The notes beneath the pieces are model-generated. The model was given only the letters and a program-made list of their open reading frames with translations, was not told the origin of the DNA and did no database searches. This document shows positions 26,015 to 33,740 of a stretch of DNA of 64,000 nucleotides, piece by piece (within the stretch, counting starts at the first letter, position 1; the number at the start of each line of letters is the position of its first letter). A program made the position numbers and the translations under genes. Source of the stretch: DATCLS01 sp036563805 (GTDB lineage Bacteria; Actinomycetota; Acidimicrobiia; Acidimicrobiales; VFJN01); the NCBI GenBank assembly GCA_036563805.1, contig DATCLS010000053.1, forward strand, positions 70,230 through 134,229. The letters are read 5' to 3'.

Positions 26015-26581
26015 GTGTGGCACGCGTCGGACGAGGCCCTGCTGGCGGGGTACGCCACCGGTGACCCCGAGGCGGCGGCCGTCTTCGTCCGCCGGTTCCA
26101 GGCCCGGGTCGTCGGCCTGGCGCTGCTGATCACCCGCGACCAGGCCGACGCCGAGGAGGTGGCCCAGGACGCCTTCGTGCGGGCCTGGCGCTACGCCGCC
26201 AGCTACGACCCCCGCCGGGGTCCCGTCAGCGGCTGGCTGCTCGGCATCACCCGCAACGTGGCCCTCGACCGGGTGCGGCTGGCCGACCGCCGCCCCTGGC
26301 GGTCCCTGGCCGAGCCGGCGCGCGACCGTCTCGCCGACCCGCCGGACGAGGGCGACGACCTGGCGGCGGCCGCCGGCCGGCGCGACGAGCTGGCCCGGGT
26401 CGCGGACTCGCTCCGGACGCTGCCCGACGAGCAGCGCGAGGCGCTGGTGGCGGTCACGCTGCTGGGCCTGAGCGCCCGGGAGTACGCCGAGGGGGCGGGC
26501 GTACCGCTGGGCACCGCCAAGACCCGGATCCGGCTCGGGCTGCGCAAGCTGCGCGACCGCCTGGGGGTGCGCGCCCCGTGA
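26015..26581 (+). CDS. ECF-type RNA polymerase sigma factor
   Basis: Directs RNA polymerase to a stress- or signal-specific promoter set. Region 2 is visible as RFQARVVGLALLITRDQADAE followed by DAFVRAWR, and region 4 as LPDEQREALVAVTLLGLSAREYAE with the helix-turn-helix ending in TAKTRIRLGLRKLRDRL. It is 188 residues, normal for ECF factors. GTG 26015 has AGGGG almost touching it, so the transcript may be leaderless. The stop overlaps the anti-sigma start in GTGA, a classic coupled pair. Composition resembles the SigK-type groups with RskA-like partners, but no assignment is claimed. Confidence 0.93.
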   Translation: MWHASDEALLAGYATGDPEAAAVFVRRFQARVVGLALLITRDQADAEEVAQDAFVRAWRYAASYDPRRGPVSGWLLGITRNVALDRVRLADRRPWRSLAEPARDRLADPPDEGDDLAAAAGRRDELARVADSLRTLPDEQREALVAVTLLGLSAREYAEGAGVPLGTAKTRIRLGLRKLRDRLGVRAP

Positions 26582-27459
26582 CGCCGCCGACCTGCGACCA
26601 GATGCGCGAGCTGGCCCCCGACCTGGCGCTCGGGCTGCTGACCGGCGCCGAGCGGGCGGCGGCGCTCGACCACCTCGAGGGCTGCGCCGCCTGCCGGGCC
26701 GAGGTGGCGTCGCTCACCGACGTCGGGGAGGCGGTGCTGGCGCTCGCCCCCGAGGTCGAGCCGCCGCCGGGCTTCACGGCGCGGGTGCTGGACCGCATCG
26801 CCGCCGCCCGGGCGGACGAAGCGCGGGGGGACGAAGCCCGGGGGGACGAGGGTCCGGTGGCCGAGCCCCCGGCGGCCGCGGTTCCCGGCGCGCGGGCGCT
26901 CGAGGCGTCCGGGCCGGGCGCCACGCCCGGTCCGGACCACAGGTTGGCGGGGGAGGCGCCGGCCCCCGGGGACACGCCCACCCCGGCGGCGGGCCCGTCC
27001 CGCCGGTCCCGCCGCCGGTGGGCGGTGCCGGCCGCGGTGGCCGCGGCGGCCGCCGTCCTGGCGGTGGTCGGGGCCGTCGGGCTGGCGGTCACGAGCGACG
27101 ACGGCGACGGGGACGGCCGCGGCGGCGCCGAGCTCGCCGCCGAGCTGCGCACGGCCGCCGGCCGGGTGGTCGGCCGGGCCACCGTGGACGGCGCCGACCC
27201 GACCACGCTGACCGTCGAGATGGACGGCTGGCTCGACCGGCCCGGGGCCTACGGCGAGGACGGGGCCCGCACCTGGTGGCTGCGGGTCGCCACCCGGGAC
27301 GGCGGAGAGGAGTCCTATGCGCTGCCGCGCGACCGGGCCGACCCCTGGCACGTCCCGCTCGACGACGGGGGCGGCCAGGTCGCCTCGGTGGCGGTGGTCG
27401 ACGAGACCGGCCGCACCTGGTGCTCGGGCTCGTTCGACCCGCCGGCGGCCGATGACTAG
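26578..27459 (+). CDS. zinc-binding membrane anti-sigma factor
   Basis: Binds and inactivates the cognate sigma factor at the inner face of the membrane. The N-terminal ZAS motif is His32-x3-Cys36-x2-Cys39 (DHLEGCAACR). A low-complexity Asp/Glu/Arg/Pro linker (about 80-145) contains the duplicated ARGDEARGDE. One membrane helix follows (about 150-172) and then an extracytoplasmic RskA-like beta domain (about 185-290). It is 293 residues. Release would need regulated proteolysis of the anti-sigma factor; the M50-like protein at 22650-23357 is a speculative candidate. The start overlaps the sigma stop by four bases. The promoter of the next transcript lies over its stop codon. Confidence 0.9.
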   Translation: MTPPTCDQMRELAPDLALGLLTGAERAAALDHLEGCAACRAEVASLTDVGEAVLALAPEVEPPPGFTARVLDRIAAARADEARGDEARGDEGPVAEPPAAAVPGARALEASGPGATPGPDHRLAGEAPAPGDTPTPAAGPSRRSRRRWAVPAAVAAAAAVLAVVGAVGLAVTSDDGDGDGRGGAELAAELRTAAGRVVGRATVDGADPTTLTVEMDGWLDRPGAYGEDGARTWWLRVATRDGGEESYALPRDRADPWHVPLDDGGGQVASVAVVDETGRTWCSGSFDPPAADD

Positions 27460-27462
27460 AAT
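27434..27462 (+). promoter_or_regulatory. promoter upstream of the Mn2+ riboswitch
   Basis: TCGACC (27434-27439), 17 bases, then TAGAAT (27457-27462). The -10 contains the stop codon of the anti-sigma gene. Start of transcription near 27469-27470 would fall at the very 5' edge of the riboswitch, which strongly supports the assignment. Confidence 0.55.
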
Positions 27463-27470
27463 TCGGGTTC

Positions 27471-27592
27471 AGAAGGGGAGTAGCCCCACACCCGCGGTTC
27501 CCGTGACCGAGGGTGCATCGGTCGTTCGACACACTGGCCAATAGGCCCGGGCGGCCGGCCCGCTGCGGCGGGTGGGCGAGACCTTCGATCAC
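27471..27592 (+). promoter_or_regulatory. yybP-ykoY (manganese) riboswitch
   Basis: RNA element that senses Mn2+ and raises expression of manganese-efflux genes. The three conserved blocks of the family occur in order: GGGGAGTAG at 27475-27483, GTTCGACACACTGG at 27524-27537 (the GUCAACAUACU-like block), and GGGCGAGACCTT at 27574-27585. AGAAGG and CCTTC can close the P1 helix around the two metal-binding loops. A GDT1-family exporter, a usual target of this riboswitch, lies 70 bases downstream. The expression platform is in 27593-27662, where pairing could expose or hide the GAGGAGAG ribosome site at 27651-27658. Confidence 0.85.
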
Positions 27593-27662
27593 TGGACGAT
27601 CGCTGTCCGGGATCGAGGTCGCGTGCCCCCTCCTCCCGGTCAGCAGGACCGAGGAGAGCGCC

Positions 27663-28229
27663 GTGGGACCACTGTTCGCCGCCCTGGGACTGGTGTTCGT
27701 CGCCGAGCTGGGCGACAAGACCCAGCTCGTCGCCTTGGGCTTCGGGGCCCGCCACCGGCTCGCGCCGGTGCTGGCAGGCGTGGTGACCGCCTACGCGGCC
27801 TGCAACCTGCTGTCGGTGGTCGTCGGCGGGCTGCTGGGCGCCGCCCTCCCCACCCGGGGGATCGGCCTGGTCGGCGGCGTGCTCTTCCTGGCCCTCGCCG
27901 TCTGGAACCTCCGCCAGGACGACGAGGACGAGGAGGGCGAGGTCGGCGGCGACCGCATCGCCGCCCGGGCGGTGTTCGCCTCGGTGGCGACCACCATGTT
28001 CCTCGCCGAGCTGGGCGACAAGACCATGCTGGCCACCGCCACGCTGGCCGCCCAGAACGAGCCCGTCCTCGTCTGGATCGGGGCCACGCTCGGGATCGTC
28101 GCCAGCGGCGTGCTCGGCGTCCTGCTGGGCCGGGCCTTCGGGGCACGCCTGCCGGCCCACGTCACCCGCATCGGGTCGTCGGTGCTGTTCGCCGGGTTCG
28201 GGCTCGGGCTCCTGATCGCCAACATCTGA
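27663..28229 (+). CDS. GDT1/TMEM165 family (UPF0016) manganese exporter
   Basis: Membrane carrier expected to export Mn2+ (and possibly Ca2+) in exchange for protons. The family's two signature motifs are present: AELGDKTQ with Glu15 and AELGDKTM with Glu116, each at the end of a membrane helix and antiparallel in the two halves. A short acidic loop (DDEDEEGEVGGD) joins the halves. It is 188 residues with six predicted helices, normal size. GTG 27663 is chosen: AGGAG lies six bases upstream and the protein then starts at the first helix. The yybP-ykoY riboswitch upstream makes manganese the most likely substrate. Confidence 0.92.
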   Translation: MGPLFAALGLVFVAELGDKTQLVALGFGARHRLAPVLAGVVTAYAACNLLSVVVGGLLGAALPTRGIGLVGGVLFLALAVWNLRQDDEDEEGEVGGDRIAARAVFASVATTMFLAELGDKTMLATATLAAQNEPVLVWIGATLGIVASGVLGVLLGRAFGARLPAHVTRIGSSVLFAGFGLGLLIANI

Positions 28230-28268
28230 GCGCCGGCGTCGAGCGGCGGCTACCGGCCGCCGGTGACC

Positions 28269-28350
28269 GAGCGGCGGCTATCGGTGCCCGCGGTCGAGAC
28301 CCGGCGGCCGAGCGGTGGCTACCGGTGCCCGCGGTCGAGACCCGGCGGCC
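28269..28350. repeat. 41-base tandem duplication before the cobalamin riboswitch
   Basis: Two adjacent 41-base units (28269-28309 and 28310-28350) differ at two positions. A 16-base partial copy precedes them at about 28241-28256. No coding sense is apparent. The array occupies most of the gap between the GDT1 stop and the promoter of the cobalamin leader. Confidence 0.8.
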
Positions 28351-28360
28351 GCGTCGGCCG

Positions 28361-28389
28361 GTGACCACCGGCCCCGGATCGGCTAGCGT
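28361..28389 (+). promoter_or_regulatory. promoter of the cobalamin riboswitch transcript
   Basis: GTGACC (28361-28366), a 17-base spacer and TAGCGT (28384-28389). The expected start near 28396 immediately precedes the riboswitch. The hexamers are weak, and the placement is the main support. Confidence 0.4.
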
Positions 28390-28399
28390 TCGGGCCAGG

Positions 28400-28535
28400 A
28401 CACGGTTCAGGGAAGTCGGTGCGAATCCGACGCGGTCCCGCCACTGTGACCGGGGAGCGAACCCCGACGACGCCACTGGGCAGCGACGCCTGGGAAGGCC
28501 GGGGCGAGCGGTGATCCGGGAGCCAGGAGACCGAC
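28400..28535 (+). promoter_or_regulatory. cobalamin (adenosylcobalamin) riboswitch
   Basis: Represses downstream genes when B12 is plentiful. The conserved core is unmistakable: GGTGCGAATCC (28419-28429), GCGGTCCCGCCACTGTGACC (28432-28451), GGGAAGGC (28492-28499) and the B12 box AGCCAGGAGACC (28521-28532). A perfect palindrome AGTGGGCCGGCCGGCCCACT (28544-28563) follows as the probable expression platform. GCCACTGGG (28471-28479) in the aptamer can pair with CCCAGTGG (28541-28548) at its foot, matching the loop-loop contact known for this class. The regulated ribosome site GGAGGAG is at 28574-28580. Confidence 0.95.
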
Positions 28536-28589
28536 CGTGACCCAGTGGGCCGGCCGGCCCACTCCACGAGGATGGAGGAGACGCAACAG

Positions 28590-28790
28590 ATGGCCGCAAT
28601 CACCACCCGCCCCGAGGTCACCGTCCCGGTTTCCCGCTGGGGCTACGTTTTGCTGCTCGCCGCGATCGGTGTGCTCTACCTGGTGAGCTTCGAGGCCGGG
28701 CCCCTGTCCGAGGCGATGGGCCAGGCCGGCAGCTTCTTCCACGAGCTGTTCCACGACGGGCGCCACATGCTCGGCGTGCCCTGCCACTAG
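28590..28790 (+). CDS. cbtB: cobalt transporter subunit CbtB
   Basis: Small one-helix membrane protein of the B12-regulated cobalt uptake system CbtAB. It has 66 residues: one hydrophobic helix (WGYVLLLAAIGVLYLVSF) and the His-rich C-terminus HELFHDGRHMLGVPCH that is diagnostic of CbtB and probably binds cobalt. ATG 28590 is nine bases after GGAGGAG; ATG 28572 is in frame but has a poor site. Under the cobalamin riboswitch, cobalt import would fall when B12 is abundant. cbtA begins 16 bases downstream. Confidence 0.92.
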   Translation: MAAITTRPEVTVPVSRWGYVLLLAAIGVLYLVSFEAGPLSEAMGQAGSFFHELFHDGRHMLGVPCH

Positions 28791-28806
28791 TCCGAGGCTC
28801 GGTCCC

Positions 28807-29607
28807 GTGACAATCGAGGCGCTGCGCCGGTTCGATCCGACGCGGCTGGGTCCGCTCGCCCTCACGGCCGCGGCCGTGGGGCTGCTGGCCGGCATCGTCG
28901 CCGCGCTGTTCGCCACCGTCGCTGGCGAGCCGGCGATCGAGGACGCCATCGCCATCGAGGAGGCGCAGGCCGAGGCCGAGGGCGCCGCCCCCGACGATGC
29001 CGCCGAGGAGGCCGAGGTCTCCCGGTCCGACCAGCGGGGCGTCGGCCTGTTCGCCGCCTACGCCCTGACCGGGGCGGCGTTCGGGGGCCTGCTCGCCCTC
29101 ACCGCCCACGGCCTGCGGCGCGGCCGGCCCGACGTCTGGAAACGGGTGGTCATGGGCGGCGCCATCCTGGCCGGCGCGGTCACGGTGGCGCCGTGGCTCA
29201 AGTACCCGCCCAACCCGCCGGCGGTCGGCGACCCCGACACGCTGGCCGAGCGGCAGTCGTGGTACGTCACGACGATCCTGGTGGCGGCGCTGGTGGGGCT
29301 GGGGGCGACGATCCTGGCCCGGCGGCTGCGCGACGCCGGCTGGCCCGACCACCGGCGCCTGGCCGCGGTGGCGGCCGCGGTCGTCGCGCCCATGCTGGTC
29401 GTCTTCGCCGCCTTCCCGCCCGGGCCCGACGAGGTCCCGGTGCCCGCCCAGCTGGTCTGGCGGTTCCGGGTGGCGTCGTTGGGCGCCAACCTCACGCTGT
29501 GGGGGGTGCTGACGCTGGCGGTGGCGTGGCTGGCGGCGGAGGCCCAGGCCCACCTGCCGGGCGCCGACGACGACCGCCGTCCGGCGCCGGTCAGCGGCCG
29601 CCGCTGA
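28807..29607 (+). CDS. cbtA: cobalt transporter subunit CbtA
   Basis: Multi-spanning membrane component of the CbtAB cobalt transporter. About five or six hydrophobic helices are visible, starting with LGPLALTAAAVGLLAGIVAA. Between the first two lies a Glu/Ala-rich loop (AIEDAIAIEEAQAEAEG) where the family often carries acidic or His residues. VAPWLKYPPNPPAVGDPDTL is a CbtA hallmark. It is 266 residues from GTG 28807. It follows cbtB in the same transcript and shares its riboswitch control. No cobalamin biosynthesis gene is in the window. Confidence 0.9.
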   Translation: MTIEALRRFDPTRLGPLALTAAAVGLLAGIVAALFATVAGEPAIEDAIAIEEAQAEAEGAAPDDAAEEAEVSRSDQRGVGLFAAYALTGAAFGGLLALTAHGLRRGRPDVWKRVVMGGAILAGAVTVAPWLKYPPNPPAVGDPDTLAERQSWYVTTILVAALVGLGATILARRLRDAGWPDHRRLAAVAAAVVAPMLVVFAAFPPGPDEVPVPAQLVWRFRVASLGANLTLWGVLTLAVAWLAAEAQAHLPGADDDRRPAPVSGRR

Positions 29608-29697
29608 CGTCGAGGATGGCGCCCGTCGGCCGCCGGGCGGGGTCGTCGGCCCGCCGGCGTCAGCCCGCTGTCATCCGGCGGCCGTGACCCTCGGCCG

Positions 29698-30792
29698 TCA
29701 GCCCGCCGCCGGGGTCAGCGGGTGGTCGACGAAGAACTCCCACATGACCTCGTTGGCCGAGATCGCCATCGTCGTCGTCCCCATGATCTCCTCGAGCGAG
29801 GCCGAGAACTCGCTGCCCGGCCAGGTGTGGCCGCCGCCCTCGACGCGGTAGAGGGCGACGTCGGCGCCGTCGGGGCACGGGTAGCGCTCGACGGTCACGT
29901 CGTCGGCCACCTCCTCGGCCTCGGGCTCGGCGTCGCAGCCGTTGCGCTCGGCCCAGGCGGCGGTGATCTCGGGCACACTGGGCTCGTCGGACCCGCCCGT
30001 GGTGGGCGGCGGGGCGTCGCCCACCGTGCCGCCCGAGCCGTCGGGCGCGGGCAGGTCGGCGACGGCTGGGCCGAGACCGCCCTCGAACGACACGAACTGG
30101 TCGTCGGTGCCGTGGAAGGCGACGACGGGGACGGGGCGGGCGGGGTCGCAGCCGTCGACGTCCTGGATGCCGGCGACCGGGGCCACGGCCGCCACCCGGT
30201 CGGCGTAGGCGCACGCCACCGCCGAGGTCATGAACGCGCCGTTGGACAGGCCGGTGACGTAGACCCGGTTGGTGTCGACGCACAGCGTCTCCTCGGCCTC
30301 GTCGAGCAGGTCGCCGATGAACGCCATGTCCTCGCCGTCGAGCGAGGTGTCCCAGCGGGGGACCTCCCCTTGGCCGTGGGGGGTGAGGGTCACGAACCCC
30401 TCCTGCTCGCCGTAGGCGGCCAGGTCGGACATCTGGGTGTGGACCTCAGCCCCCTCGGCGTAGCCGTGGATGTCGACGACCAGGGGCACGGGCGTGCGGC
30501 CGTCGTGGGCCTCGGGCACGTGGCGCAGGTACCAGCGCTCGCGTCCGCCGGAGGTCGTCGTGACCCGCTCGTCGCCGGCCGGCACCGGGTCGGCCGCCTC
30601 GCAGCCCGCCGACGGGGCGGGCTCGACCGCCTCGCGGGCCTCGCCGGCCTCGGCGGTGGCGTCGTCCGGTCCGCCGGTGCCGGGGTCGTCGCCGCCGTCG
30701 TCGTCCCCCGAGCAGGCGCCCAGCGCCAGCACGGCGGCGGCCGCCAGCGCGGCCAGGCGCCCGACCGCCGTCCGCAGCGAGCTCGTATGCAT
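29698..30792 (-). CDS. secreted lipoprotein esterase, PHB-depolymerase/LpqC type
   Basis: Alpha/beta-hydrolase of the poly(3-hydroxybutyrate) depolymerase/feruloyl esterase family, anchored outside the cell. The lipobox LALGAC predicts lipidation at Cys27. A disordered Asp/Gly/Glu-rich linker of about 45 residues leads to the catalytic domain. VPLVVDIHGYAEGAE holds the oxyanion region, GLSNGAFMTSAVAC the nucleophile Ser, FHGTDDQFVSFEG the Asp region, and GGGHTWPGSE the catalytic His. It is 364 residues, slightly long because of a Gly/Pro-rich insertion after the Asp. The real substrate could be a polyester or an acylated sugar. ATG 30792 follows a GGGGGG tract. Confidence 0.87.
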   Translation of the reverse strand: MHTSSLRTAVGRLAALAAAAVLALGACSGDDDGGDDPGTGGPDDATAEAGEAREAVEPAPSAGCEAADPVPAGDERVTTTSGGRERWYLRHVPEAHDGRTPVPLVVDIHGYAEGAEVHTQMSDLAAYGEQEGFVTLTPHGQGEVPRWDTSLDGEDMAFIGDLLDEAEETLCVDTNRVYVTGLSNGAFMTSAVACAYADRVAAVAPVAGIQDVDGCDPARPVPVVAFHGTDDQFVSFEGGLGPAVADLPAPDGSGGTVGDAPPPTTGGSDEPSVPEITAAWAERNGCDAEPEAEEVADDVTVERYPCPDGADVALYRVEGGGHTWPGSEFSASLEEIMGTTTMAISANEVMWEFFVDHPLTPAAG

Positions 30793-30936
30793 CGGCCCCC
30801 CTTGTCCCCCGTGTGTCCCCCGTGTGGGTCCCCCTGCTGCTCCCGCCGGGACCCTACCCGAGGTAACTGGTTGTTCGTCAGGTCGGATGGTCCGAGTTCG
30901 AACCGTCGGGCTGAGCGGCCGGTCCGGGTGCGGCCG

Positions 30937-31983
30937 TCAGGCGATGTCGACCAGGCCCCAGTCGAGGGCCGTCTCGGCGTCGAGGACGGCGCCGGTGAGG
31001 GCCATCCAGGCCGTCCGCTGGCGGCCGATGCGCCGGGGGATCGTGACCGTCCCGCCCGCCCCGGGGATCAGGCCCATGCGGATCTCCGGCAGCTGGAACG
31101 TGGCGTCGGGGGCGGCGACCACCCGGGCCGCCAGCGCCGCCAGCTCGATGCCGGCACCGATGCAGGCCCCGTGCACGTGGGCCGTCGTGCGGTCGGCGCA
31201 CCGGCGCAGGGCCCGCGCCGGGCTCCGGCTGACCCGGACCAGGTGGGCGGTGACCGGGTCGGGCGTCGTGCCGAACTCGTCGAGATCGCCGCCGGCGCAG
31301 AACGCCGGCCCGGCGCCGCGGAAGTCGACCCGGTCGATGGTGGGGTCGAGGGCGGCCAGGTCGAACGCCTGCACGAGGGCGTCCCGGGTGGCGGCGTCGA
31401 CCGCGTTGCGGACGTGGGGGCGCTGCAGCCGGACCACCAGCGTCCCGTCCCGCCGGGTGACCTCGACCGGCGCCTCGTCCCGGGGGCGGGGCGGGCGCGG
31501 CTCGCGGCTCTCGAGCCACGACTTGAACTCGGAGCCGGCCTGGAGCGTCGAGTAGGCCAGCGACTCCGCCACCAGCGCGTCGTCGAACGACAGGTCCCGG
31601 CCCATGCGCAGGACCTGGACCAGGGCGGTGGCGGCCCGGGGCGCGCACAGCACGCTGAGCGTCAGGGTGGACAGCGCCCGGTCGATGCCCTCAGGGCAGC
31701 TCCGCCACGGGCGGGGCGCGTTCGGGACGTCGGTGAGGAGCACGTCGAGGTCGGGCGGGTGGGCGAGGGTGCGGGGGAGCGACCCGATGCCGACGACGAC
31801 GCAGGGGAGGTGGCGGGCGACGGCCGCCAAGGCGGGGGCCTTGGCGTCGTCGATGTCGACGGCCAGGAGGGAGTTCCCGGCCAGGGGGCCGACGTTCTCG
31901 CGCGCCAAGCCCCCGTCGAGCATGTCGAACACCTGCGCCGGCGTGACGACGGGAACGCCGACGGCATCCATCTGGGGGGTCAT
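30937..31983 (-). CDS. crotonase-family protein with degenerate N-terminal half
   Basis: A 348-residue member of the enoyl-CoA hydratase superfamily. The C-terminal portion (about 170-348) has LQRPHVRNAVDAATRDALVQ, GPAFCAGGDLDEFG, HGACIGAGIELAALA and the catalytic-region LPEIRMGLIPGAGGTVTIPR with both expected Glu/Gly features. The first 165 residues resemble a worn crotonase half with SLLAVDIDD and LPCVVVGIG but lack the CoA motif. Such proteins are often placed near CaiB-type CoA transferases, as here, where the divergent partner starts only 23 bases away. The reaction is unknown. ATG 31983 or ATG 31971 could start. Confidence 0.8.
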   Translation of the reverse strand: MTPQMDAVGVPVVTPAQVFDMLDGGLARENVGPLAGNSLLAVDIDDAKAPALAAVARHLPCVVVGIGSLPRTLAHPPDLDVLLTDVPNAPRPWRSCPEGIDRALSTLTLSVLCAPRAATALVQVLRMGRDLSFDDALVAESLAYSTLQAGSEFKSWLESREPRPPRPRDEAPVEVTRRDGTLVVRLQRPHVRNAVDAATRDALVQAFDLAALDPTIDRVDFRGAGPAFCAGGDLDEFGTTPDPVTAHLVRVSRSPARALRRCADRTTAHVHGACIGAGIELAALAARVVAAPDATFQLPEIRMGLIPGAGGTVTIPRRIGRQRTAWMALTGAVLDAETALDWGLVDIA

Positions 31984-32006
31984 GGGGTGAACCGTAACCT
32001 GGTGAG

Positions 32007-33740
32007 GTGACCGAGCGTGACGATCGGAGCGCCGAGAAGGTTACGGGTGGGGACCAGGAATTTTCCCGGTTGGCCCGGTTCCTCGCCCGAGAGCTGGCGT
32101 TACCCGTGCTCACGCTGCGTGCGGACGCGGGGGACCGGGGTTCCGAGGGTCCGACGGACTCGCACGGCGCGTCGGCCGCGTGGGCGGCGTGCGGGGCCAT
32201 GTGGCTGACCGGGCACCCGGACGGGCCGCCCTTGGCGCCGGCAGGTGCAGTGGCCCCGGCGGTGGGGGCGGCGGTCCGGGCGGCGGTCCGGCTGGGAGCC
32301 GCCTGGGCGGGCGGTCCCGGCGGGGCCCGCGGGGCCGCGGGCGGCTCGGGTGCGGGCGGCCGGGCGAGCGGACCCGGTGCGGCCGCCGCGGGGACGGGCC
32401 CGGGCGGCGCCGCGGGCGGTGTGGCCGGAACCGCCAGCGGAGCCGGCGTCGAGGTCGGGGCCGCCGGCGGGACCGTCGGGGACGGGGCCGGCGAGGTGGC
32501 CGACGTGCTTACCGGGCGGGCGGCGTGGCTCGGGCTGCGCCGGGCGGGCCGGACGTCGGCCAACGGGTCGTGCCGGCTGCTGCCGGCGGCCGACGGGTGG
32601 GTGGCGGTCAATCTGGCCCGGCCGAGCGACGTGGAGGCCGTGCCGGCGCTCATCGAGCGGTCGGTGGACGGCGACCCGTGGGCGGCGCTCGCCCGGGCCG
32701 TCGCCGGCCTGCCGGCCGCCGCCGTCGTGGAGCGGGCCGGGCTGCTCGGCCTGCCGGTGGCGGCGCTGCCCGCCGACCGCGCCGAGGGCTCCGGCGCCGA
32801 GGCCGGCCCGTCCGCCGAGCCCGGGCCCGTGGGGACCGGGCCGGACGAGCCCGGGCCGTTCCGGGCGTTCCGGCGGGGCGAGGCCCGGGCGGGCGGTACC
32901 TGGCCGGCCGGGGGTCCGGACGGGGCGCGTCCGCTGGTGGTCGACCTGTCGTCGATGTGGGCCGGGCCCCTGTGCGCCCGGCTGCTGGGCCGGGCCGGCC
33001 TGCGGGTGGTGAAGGTGGAGAGCACGGCCCGACCCGACGGCGCCCGGGCGGGCGACGCCCGGTTCTACGCCTGGCTGCACGCCGGGCACGAGAGCGTGGC
33101 CCTCGACTTGGCCCAGGAGTCGGGGCGGCGGGCGCTGCGCGACCTCGTGGGCTGGGCCGACGTCGTGCTCGAGTCGTCCCGCCCCCGGGCGCTGGCCCAG
33201 CTGGGCGTCGAGGCCGAGCGGGTCGTGGCCGCCCGACCCGGCGTCACGTGGGTGAGCATCACCGGGTACGGACGGGAGCAGCCGGGGGCCGGCCGGGTGG
33301 CGTTCGGCGACGACGCCGCCGTGGCCGCCGGCCTGGTGGCCCGCGACGACCGGGGCGAGCCGGTCTTCTGCGCCGACGCCGTGGCCGACCCGATCACCGG
33401 CCTCTACGCCGCGGTGGGTGCGTTGGCCTCGCAGGCGGTCGGAGGCGGGCACCTGCTCGAGGTGGCCATGGTCGAGGCTGCCCGGTTCGCCGCCGCCACC
33501 CCGGCACGGCCCGTGGCCGCGGTCGAGGCGGGTCCGGGCCGCTGGGTGGTGCCCGGCGCCGCCGGGTCGCCGTCCCAGCCGGTTGTCCCCCCGGCCCCGC
33601 CCCGGCTCGACCCGGGCGCCCTCGACGCCGTCCGCCCCCTCGGCGCCGACACTGGCCGCCTCCTCGCCGAGCTCAGGTCCCCCGCCGCCCCGCTCGGCGG
33701 GCGGCGGGAGCGTGGGACGGCTGGGGGTGGGGGGTGCTGA
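32007..33740 (+). CDS. CaiB/BaiF family (class III) CoA-transferase with rearranged domain order
   Basis: Transfers CoA between acyl groups, normally as an interlocked dimer with a catalytic Asp. The motif that usually opens these proteins, VVDLSSMWAGPLCARLLG, appears only at residue 312. Residues 165-275 resemble the small C-terminal domain (LTGRAAWLGL, then ADGWVAVNLA near 196). Residues 77-165 include a long Gly/Ala-rich stretch. This looks like a permuted or partly duplicated domain order. Asp-containing RVAFGDDAAVAAGLV may hold the nucleophile. It is 577 residues. GTG 32007 has a -10-like TAACCT seven bases upstream and may be leaderless. Its stop overlaps the amidohydrolase start. Confidence 0.8.
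   Translation: MTERDDRSAEKVTGGDQEFSRLARFLARELALPVLTLRADAGDRGSEGPTDSHGASAAWAACGAMWLTGHPDGPPLAPAGAVAPAVGAAVRAAVRLGAAWAGGPGGARGAAGGSGAGGRASGPGAAAAGTGPGGAAGGVAGTASGAGVEVGAAGGTVGDGAGEVADVLTGRAAWLGLRRAGRTSANGSCRLLPAADGWVAVNLARPSDVEAVPALIERSVDGDPWAALARAVAGLPAAAVVERAGLLGLPVAALPADRAEGSGAEAGPSAEPGPVGTGPDEPGPFRAFRRGEARAGGTWPAGGPDGARPLVVDLSSMWAGPLCARLLGRAGLRVVKVESTARPDGARAGDARFYAWLHAGHESVALDLAQESGRRALRDLVGWADVVLESSRPRALAQLGVEAERVVAARPGVTWVSITGYGREQPGAGRVAFGDDAAVAAGLVARDDRGEPVFCADAVADPITGLYAAVGALASQAVGGGHLLEVAMVEAARFAAATPARPVAAVEAGPGRWVVPGAAGSPSQPVVPPAPPRLDPGALDAVRPLGADTGRLLAELRSPAAPLGGRRERGTAGGGGC

Noticed and set aside
30887..30912. tRNA-like T-loop: GTTCGAAC with flanking G/C on both strands
   Set aside because: The five bases on either side cannot form the T-arm stem on either strand, and no acceptor, D or anticodon arms were found nearby.
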